NCBI GenBank assembly: GCA_036426205.1 | Contig: CM071570.1 | Span: 51,630,984 to 51,694,983 of the forward strand | Direction of reading: 5' to 3' | Source: Ascaphus truei | Lineage: Eukaryota > Chordata > Amphibia > Anura > Ascaphidae | DNA length: 64,000 nt | Part shown: piece after piece, positions 57,655 through 64,000 of the stretch | Layout: each line of letters begins with the position of its first letter | Position numbering within the stretch: the first letter of the stretch is position 1 | The notes under the pieces: generated by a model | Seen by the model: the letters and a program-made list of their open reading frames with translations, nothing else | The model's database searches: none | Told to the model about the DNA's origin: nothing | Position numbers and translations under genes: made by a program

Positions 57655-57875
57655 GGCCTGAAGCAGCGGCTCAGTGAGTTAAGTCAGTGACTGAATCAAG
57701 GTCACACACTTTGAGGCCGATTCAAATCCCAGTGTCAGAGCTTTGTGTTCTTGGCAAGTCACTTTATCTGGTGCCTTAGGTACCCCACAAAATAGATAGT
57801 AAGTTCAGCAGGGCAGAGACTTGATCTGTCAGTAGAAATATATGTACAGCACTGTACTGTATACACTGTCAGTGC
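57655..57875 (+). mobile_element. CORE-type SINE, diverged copy
   Basis: A head with GGCTCAGTGAGTTAAGTCAG and GATTCAAATCCCAGTGTCAG, the core TTGGCAAGTCACTTTATCTG, and a tail with AGATAGTAAGTTCAGCAGGG. It is the same family as 15990 and 31262. Confidence 0.75.
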
Positions 57876-57950
57876 AATACAAGAAAGAAAAAAAATTGTC
57901 TGTTGCTGTATAACCAGATTGATACTGGTAACATTTTCCATGCAGTAAGA

Positions 57951-58240
57951 CAGCGGTGCGCAAACTGGGGGACGTGAGAATTTTCTGGGGGGGGGGGGGG
58001 GGCGCGGGCTGTTGCAGAGGCCCCACGCTCTTCCCCAAGGCATTTAATACAGGAGATCACGTGAGGCCTCTGCAACACTCCACTTACCTTGATTCAGCCG
58101 CCTGTGTGACGCGTCACCCTGGCAACGCAACATGCAATGACGCCGCGGGACCATGTGACGGGACGTTACATGACCCGTCGCCATGGCAACGCGGGGTCAT
58201 GGCGTGACGTCACCTGACTCCGCACGCTGGAAAGCAAGGT
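57951..58240 (+). mobile_element. hAT-like MITE (CAGGGGTGCGCAAAC family), right end lost
   Basis: It starts CAGCGGTGCGCAAACTGGGG and shares the CCACTTACCTTG and CGCCATGGCAACGC blocks with 53904 and 59571. The right terminus is not present. Confidence 0.75.
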
Positions 58241-59562
58241 AGGTTGGGGGCACGATTAATTGAGTAAAAAAATTATAATTATTAAGGTTTTAACGCGTAG
58301 GAAGGTGATTTATTCATAAGTATGAGTTAATTATTATTTATTAACCCTACTGCTTCACACGTCTATTTTGTGATTTACCCCTGTCGAACCTAATGTGTGT
58401 AATCCAGATAGGGGTTCCCCGAAATTTTACAAAATACTTAAAGGGTTCCTTCAAACATAAAAGTTTGGGAATCACTGGGCTAACTCGTGGTCAAAAAGAG
58501 TGCAAAGCTTTCAGGACCAAAGAGGTCTTTCTTCCTTTTATTCGTAAAACAATCTGGCTGAAGCAAGTTGGCTACTAAAGGTCATTCTTCTACCTCACTT
58601 TTCTTTGCCTGTCAGGAAGAAAGATTGTGAGGAACGTGGCTTGGAGTGCATATAAACCTATAAATCAACTGTGTGAGCCAGTGGAAGACACCGGAGTACA
58701 TATTGTTGTGTTTTCTTTAATAGTACGTTTAGAACTGCAGCCATTATCACTGCAATACTCTGTTTGTGGTTCCTGCCATAATGGACATCTTGCTTATGTC
58801 ACTTTGGCATCAGCAAAAGCAGGTGAAATAAGGCCAGATCTTGAGCTAACAGAAGTGCCAATAAAGGTAGTAATAATATTGCCTTATACTTCTATGATAC
58901 TGAGTATTGAGCGCCTACAATATCTCCTGGCTATGATACATAGAGTGCTATGAGTGTGAATTGCAAACAAATATACATCAATGTTCTGCTAAGAGACAGG
59001 TCGGCACCAGCATAGTGGCTTATTGTGGCTCCCATGTGTTTCTCTTTGGAATCTGACCTACAATACAGCTTCAAACAGCCTCCGTGGGTTTTTCTGTGCT
59101 ATTGTGAACATAGAATAACTGGTTTAGGTATTAGTCGTGCAATTATTTCTATTCATAGAAGTATATTAAAAAGGAAAATATACAGCACACAGAGATAATA
59201 CAGAATATCAAACTATGAAAAGGAGCTCAGATTAAAGTATTAAATAAAAGCTATTATTTATTGCCTTGGTTCCTTATTATAGATTCTTGGCAGGTATGTG
59301 ATGAAAACAGTATGAGAATACTACTCTACCAAGCTTAAGGGATTGCCTCAATTTAGGTCTCTTTTTTTAAATCTTCCTTAAAAAGAAAGTGTATAAAACA
59401 AAAGTTCTGCATTCCTATAGAAGTTGTGCTGCAAGGCATATTTAGTTGCTGTTTGGAAGAAGATTGCATTTCGCTTGCTTTGCTTAGGAGACGATTCTGA
59501 ATATGGAAATAAATATTAAAGCAGCAGTCTGCACTGCTATTTTTTTAATTTACCTGAGCAGC
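58241..59562. other. No recognised gene
   Basis: GGGGTTCCCCGAAATTTTAC near 58410 and TTTGGGAATCACTGGGC near 58465 suggest another small hAT-like terminus pair. The rest is unassigned. Confidence 0.4.
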
Positions 59563-59570
59563 CTCTACAG

Positions 59571-59850
59571 CAGGGGAGCGCAAACTGAGGGGCAGGCGCG
59601 AGATTCTCCAGGGGGGTGCGGCGGTTACAGAGGTAACGCACTCAGAGGTGTGAGGCCTCTGTAACTTCGCTTACCGTGTCTCCGGCGATGCGTCACCATG
59701 GCAACCCGGCATCAAAATGGCGCCACGGGTGATGACGCGTTGCCATGGCATCGTGACATCACCCAGCAGCGGCATTTGACGCCGGAGACAAGGTAACGAG
59801 GGGGGGAGTGCAGACAGGGTGGCACAGGGGGGAAAGTTTGCGCACCCCTG
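59571..59850 (+). mobile_element. hAT-like MITE (CAGGGGTGCGCAAAC family), complete
   Basis: The ends CAGGGGAGCGCAAACTGAGG and GTTTGCGCACCCCTG are inverted. Flanks CTCTACAG (59563-59570) and CTCTAGAG (59851-59858) match at seven of eight positions. Confidence 0.88.
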
Positions 59851-60682
59851 CTCTAGAGCATGGATGGCCAACTCCAATCCTCAAGGGCAGGGGGAGACTG
59901 GCCAGGGGGGCAATGGGGAAATTCAGCGTTTTTTGGCTATTTTACCCCAGACCACTTCCAGGCTTTTTAGCTTATGCAGCATTTTATTGTTTTTTTAAGT
60001 CAATAAATGTATTCCAATAGGAGTTTTTCATTGTTATGGTGTACTGATCAGCTTTTGTCCAATATCCTAGCCAGCTATATCGATATTGTCATCAAGGGTA
60101 ATGCACCATTGGTGTTTTGTATGTTGTTTTCTTGTCATTTACATATGTTCATGATCGAGTGAGATTGTGACAAGAAAACTTTGGACACTAGAAATTGGCG
60201 AAGTTCATCTGGATTCACCTACGGGTTTGGTTGGCCACACTACATCTTCTATTAATTGTCATCTTTGGCACCATATAGACCATTTGCTTAATTATGGTGT
60301 GTGTATGGTACATGCATTTTTTTGTATGCTGTGTGCATCTGTGTATGGTGTCTGTGTATGGTGCGTGCACCTGTGTATGGTACATTTATCTGGTCTGCGT
60401 GCATCTGTGCACGGTGTGTGGACCGCCTGAATCTTGGGCCGGTTGGTTGGGCTTGCCCTCAGGGCCAAACATTACCAACAGCCCCTGCTCAAGGTCAGGT
60501 TTTAAGGATATCCCTGCTCCAGCACAGATTGTTGACTGAGCCACTGATTGAGCCACCTGTGCTGCAGCAGGGATATCCTTAACGGTCTAGGATTTCTAGG
60601 AACCCTTGGGTTCTCCAATGTTCCCTAAAGGGCACGGTGCAATTTTCAGGTAATTTAAAAATGGTACTAAATACAGAAGAAT

Positions 60683-60872
60683 TTACAATACATCCGATCT
60701 CAGACGCACTATTAGAGAGGGTTGGGGTTCCTTACAATGCATCTGATCTCAGACGCACTATTAGAGAGGGTTGGGGTTCCTTACAATGCATCTGATCTCA
60801 GACGTGCTATTAGAGAGGGTTGGGGTTCCTTACAATGCATCTGATCCCAGACACGCTATTAGAGAGAAAGGG
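60683..60872 (+). repeat. 49-bp tandem repeat, nearly four copies
   Basis: Units beginning TTACAATGCATCTGATCTCA start at 60683, 60732, 60781 and 60830 with only a few changes. A further partial unit (GCTATTAGAGAGGGTTGTGG) lies at 62119, beyond the nested element. Confidence 0.92.
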
Positions 60873-60970
60873 TCTGAGAAAAGCTCTACTACCAAATATA
60901 AATAACAAAAACCAAACCCTACCTAAAAATAAATATTAAAGGCGGTGCACCCTGGAGCAAAACATGATGA

Positions 60971-62116
60971 GATACAAAAAGAAGGAAAAGCAGGTTCCAA
61001 AAGAGAGAACCTGCAGAAACTCCGAAACGGGGCACTCACGGTTGGTGAAAAATATAACAAAATGTATTATAAGTACCATTTTGGGTGCCTCCTATCTCTG
61101 CTATCCAGACCATCAGTCAGCAGCCTGCTGTGTCCACTTGAGATCCGGTGCTTCTGTGCATGCAGCCTCTATAGCATTCTGCTATCAACAGATGCCTGTT
61201 TGTGTAAAGCAGCCTAAGAATCTGTGTCAGCAACATGGAGCCGGTTATTTGAGTATACCACCTGCCGATCTTTTCATGCTATTTTCTAAGTCACATAAGG
61301 TACCTGGGGAACTCCCCTTTAACCCCTGCTATACGGATGCCATCGTGGGTGCTGTATTATAGATTGCTACGGGGTATGCTTTGATTAAATTCGGCAGAAC
61401 CTAAGCTATAATATTAGCTGGATTACATCTATCTTTATCAATTTACCTGTTTATACCTCACTCATATGGGGTGTTTTATAACAGGGCTCATACAGATCGA
61501 GACATTTGGACATTTACCCTTATATTCATTGTATCAGGTTGCACATACACAGGACTTTTTCACAGCATTGAAATAGCTTTTTTGCTTCATGCTACACTTC
61601 ATCTGATACTATGTTATGAGGCATGTTCACAATTTGCTAAAACATTGTTATTCTACGATGTCAACCTTTTTAAGTAGCATTTTTTCAGTTTATTCATAAA
61701 TTCACTGCTTTTGTTCCAACAGGGTTTGATAGCTTTATATTATCTGTTGGATCACTTTCCAGCTGGATCCCTTCATTTGGGAGAGTTTTTTTAACCCCTC
61801 CTAGATTCCTGTGATTGTTGTCACCATTCACTTACTGACATATTTAGTATTAGAATGTCTGACTGCTGTTTTGTGCTGTGTGACGTGTTAACAGCCTCCC
61901 AGCTTGCTGCAACTATTCATGACTATATTTAGATGATCTGGAATGCTGTAGTGTTTACATGTTTTTTAAATTATTTTAGCATTGTTTTGTCTTTATTCGA
62001 CCAATGGTAGTTATAATACATTTACAGTAGTAATATTTTTCACAACCATGAGTGCCCCGTTTTGGAGTTTCTGCAGGTTCTGTCTTTTGGCACCTGCTTT
62101 TTCTTCTTTTAGTATC
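60971..62116 (+). mobile_element. 1.15-kb element with about 75-80-bp inverted ends
   Basis: The left end GATACAAAAAGAAGGAAAAG, continuing through ACCTGCAGAAACTCCGAAAC, pairs with the inverse of the right end over about 75-80 bp at high identity. The 1-kb interior has frames of at most 132 codons with no known domain. No target duplication was resolved. Superfamily unknown. Confidence 0.75.
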
Positions 62117-62200
62117 GCGCTATTAGAGAGGGTTGTGGTTCCTCAGAATTTCACGTAGGGTTCCTGAACCAAAAAAAGGTTGGAAACCATTGGTCTGGTG

Positions 62201-62702
62201 CATTTGAATCTCCACCGGTATTTAGCCGCCACTTACCTCGCCGCCGGGAAATCTCTCTGCCGTCCGCTTCACGGCCACGGTAAGCCCCCAACCTTACCCC
62301 TTACCCTAAAACCCCCTAATCTTAACCCCTAATACTAACACTATCCCTACCCTAAAAATATTAACCCCTTACCCTATAACCTCCCACCCTATATCCCCTT
62401 ACCCTAAGCTCCTTATCCTAATCGCCTACCCTAAAAACCTTAACCCTTTACGCTAATCCCCTACTCTAAAAACATTAACCCTTTACGCTAATCCCCTACT
62501 CTGAAAACCTTAGCCCCTTACCCTAAAACCCCTATCCTTACTCCCCTACCCTAATTGCTAAAATCCCTTAAATTAATTTACCTTATTGGAGTATCTGTCG
62601 GCCAGCGGCAGAGTGGAAGCCACGAAAGGTCCCTCTGCGGGCAAACGACGGTGGAGACTTGGTCACAGCGAAACGACCACGACCAAATGTCCGATTCCGA
62701 TC
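62201..62702 (+). mobile_element. GGACATTTGG-end MITE with CCCTAA-rich interior, copy 2
   Basis: The right end CACGACCAAATGTCC plus GATTCCGAT matches 37680-37700. The interior (62285-62575) is CCCCTTACCCTAAAAACCTTAA-type degenerate repeats. The left terminus is not clear. Confidence 0.6.
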
Positions 62703-62762
62703 CTTGAACCCTGACCTGTCGGTGGCCGTTAAGGACTGGAGTTGGCCACCCCTGCTCTAGAG

Positions 62763-64000
62763 CTAATGTGTGGTCCTCGTTCCTGAGAGACCAGCTATTT
62801 TGCCCACTGGGCAAGAATTCTTGGACCCCAAATTGGCCGCAGGGTCAGGGCTCACGCCAGCATCCAATAGATAGTTGCAACGTCACTGGGAGATGACTTC
62901 GAGACTTTCTCTTTGTGACCCTGTGGTCACATTTGTAGTTTTCTCATGTAAAAAACAGCACAAAAGCTACATAGAACCCAGAGCTGCGGTGACCAGAGAG
63001 GTCTGGAGCCATTCAGAGGAGCCCCCTGCTTCAAGTATGCTTAATATAATGATATGTCTTTTTTGGGGGGCGGGGTGAGGGGTTGCTTTAATCAACAAAC
63101 TTAATAAATATAATATTTCACAGAATTATAAAGGGGTACTACAATATTTCAATGCAAAAATCATCTACGTAGAAAACCATGATTTTAAGTGATGATTTGT
63201 TGGTGAATTGTAACAAAATGTAAGATTAATCTCCAAAAGTCACTGGAATAGAAATGGGTGTCACTTGTATCAACCTTGATGAACAAGTTTCTTGATAAAT
63301 GAGTTTCATACCTGTACTGTACATACCATATGAAGCATATTGTGATGATTGCAGACCGGGGAGGGTGTAGGTGTAAGGTTGAGAAGAGACTCGGGACTCC
63401 AGGTAAACTTTAACTGCTCTTTGATGTGCAGAAAAGGAACAAGCAGCGAACAAGCACTATCCCAGACCCTGCTTCTTCATCCGTGGCGCTGGGGACAGTA
63501 AGTCTTACTACATCTGTACTTACATACTAGCCATACTATAAGCACTCATAATATACTGTACTTGTGACAGTGGTTACTGTATGTAAGATACAAGGTGTTA
63601 ACCCCCGGGATGACACAATGTGCTAAATGATTGAATATATTACTGATTATATGAACCTACAGTAGTGTTTTCAAAGTCTGCTTCATACATATTGTGAAAG
63701 CAAGACAAAACAGTGTAAAGGTGCTCCTAGTTAAATGTAATATTAAGTCCTAGATAATAAATTCGATATAATAATAAGTGCTAAATCCTCAGTGACTAAT
63801 ATGTGAATTAATAGTGATATATTAAAAATAAAGTGATAAAAGTGCATAATGAATGATTAATAAAAAATAAAAATAAAACATTCCGCTCAAAATCCTTTTT
63901 CATAATTTGTTCCCAAATTTTGCCAGGTGTAGAAATCTTCAGAAAACTTGGGCAGCGCAGATACTGTATGTTCAATGGTGTTATGTTGAATAATATGGTG
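62763..64000. other. Unassigned DNA to the window edge
   Basis: 63351-63500 (GACCGGGGAGGGTGTAGG, AGAAAAGGAACAAGCAGCGA) looks like part of an LTR or other repeat. The last 300 bp is very AT-rich. No gene was recognised. Confidence 0.45.

Larger units (their letters stand above)
60593..62192 (+). mobile_element. hAT-like element nested in the split MITE
   Basis: The right end GGTTCCTGAACCAAAAAAAG then GTTGGAAACCATTG matches the termini at 37751. Flanks GTCTAGGA (60585-60592) and GTCTGGTG (62193-62200) match at six of eight. The left terminus is shortened. The element holds a 49-bp tandem array and a further nested element. Confidence 0.6.
59859..62754 (+). mobile_element. Palindromic hAT-like MITE split into three pieces by later insertions
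   Basis: Left piece CATGGATGGCCAACTCCAAT (59859-59889), middle piece around GATATCCCTGCTCCAGCACA (about 60460-60583) and right piece CTGACCTGTCGGTGGCCGTT to GGCCACCCCTG (62711-62754) fit together in order as one family member. CTCTAGAG flanks the whole at 59851-59858 and 62755-62762. The left duplication is also the right duplication of the preceding MITE. Confidence 0.8.

Noticed and set aside
63432..63497. 66-bp open segment between AG and GTAAGT
   Set aside because: The surrounding sequence looks like an LTR or other repeat, and the peptide (KRNKQRTSTIPDP) is low-complexity.

Overview
The window looks like intergenic or intronic DNA from a large, transposon-rich vertebrate genome, most likely an amphibian and probably a frog. 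This rests on the mix of repeats: a Ty3/gypsy chromovirus with a chromodomain, L1/Tx1-type, L2-type and another non-LTR LINE, a Penelope-like element, CORE-type SINEs, and many hAT, Tigger/pogo and Harbinger-like MITEs. One palindromic MITE family with ends like CAGGGGTGGCCAACTCCAG occurs about seven times. I associate it with amphibian genomes from memory, so the taxon is an inference. No complete host gene, rRNA, tRNA or CRISPR array is visible. One 60-bp stretch at 10939-10998 has the properties of a host coding exon.

Layout. 1-4.2 kb: decayed 3' half of a Ty3/gypsy chromovirus (protease, reverse transcriptase, RNase H, integrase, chromodomain; four in-frame stops and two frameshifts), then LTR-like DNA. 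4.5-9.9 kb: MITEs and a reverse-strand LINE fragment. 10-24 kb: paired hAT MITEs, a (CA)n satellite, a nested snap-back element, a Harbinger-like MITE, two abutting TA-flanked MITEs, and a hAT element with a GT-rich satellite. 24.3-25.6 kb: an L2-type LINE 3' half. 26-29.2 kb: a large inverted-repeat element containing a palindrome with a hammerhead-ribozyme-like core at its tip, then a second degenerate hammerhead-like site. 33.8-36 kb: a 5'-truncated Penelope-like element (RT end plus GIY-YIG endonuclease) with a hammerhead fold in its 3' region, bracketed by a 385-bp direct duplication. 37-39.3 kb: MITEs, one with a long GT satellite. 42.7-43.9 kb: a GC-rich repeat with promoter-type motifs. 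46.1-48.2 kb: an internally deleted L1-type element. 50-50.8 kb: a 24-bp satellite inside an inverted-repeat element. 52.6-54.5 kb: head-to-head L1 pieces. 56.8-62.8 kb: hAT and pogo-like MITEs, ending in a four-layer nest that can be ordered from its 8-bp target duplications.

How it fits together. The autonomous elements are all broken; most of the rest are non-autonomous DNA elements that depended on transposases not encoded here. The SINEs carry a 3' tail resembling the end of the L2-type LINE, which fits use of its reverse transcriptase. The most interesting signal is a recurring hammerhead-like fold (UUGAUAA or CUGAUGA core, stem II, GAAAC, minute stem III, GUH) at four places. One copy sits at the expected place in a Penelope-like element and one at the tip of a 275-bp palindrome.
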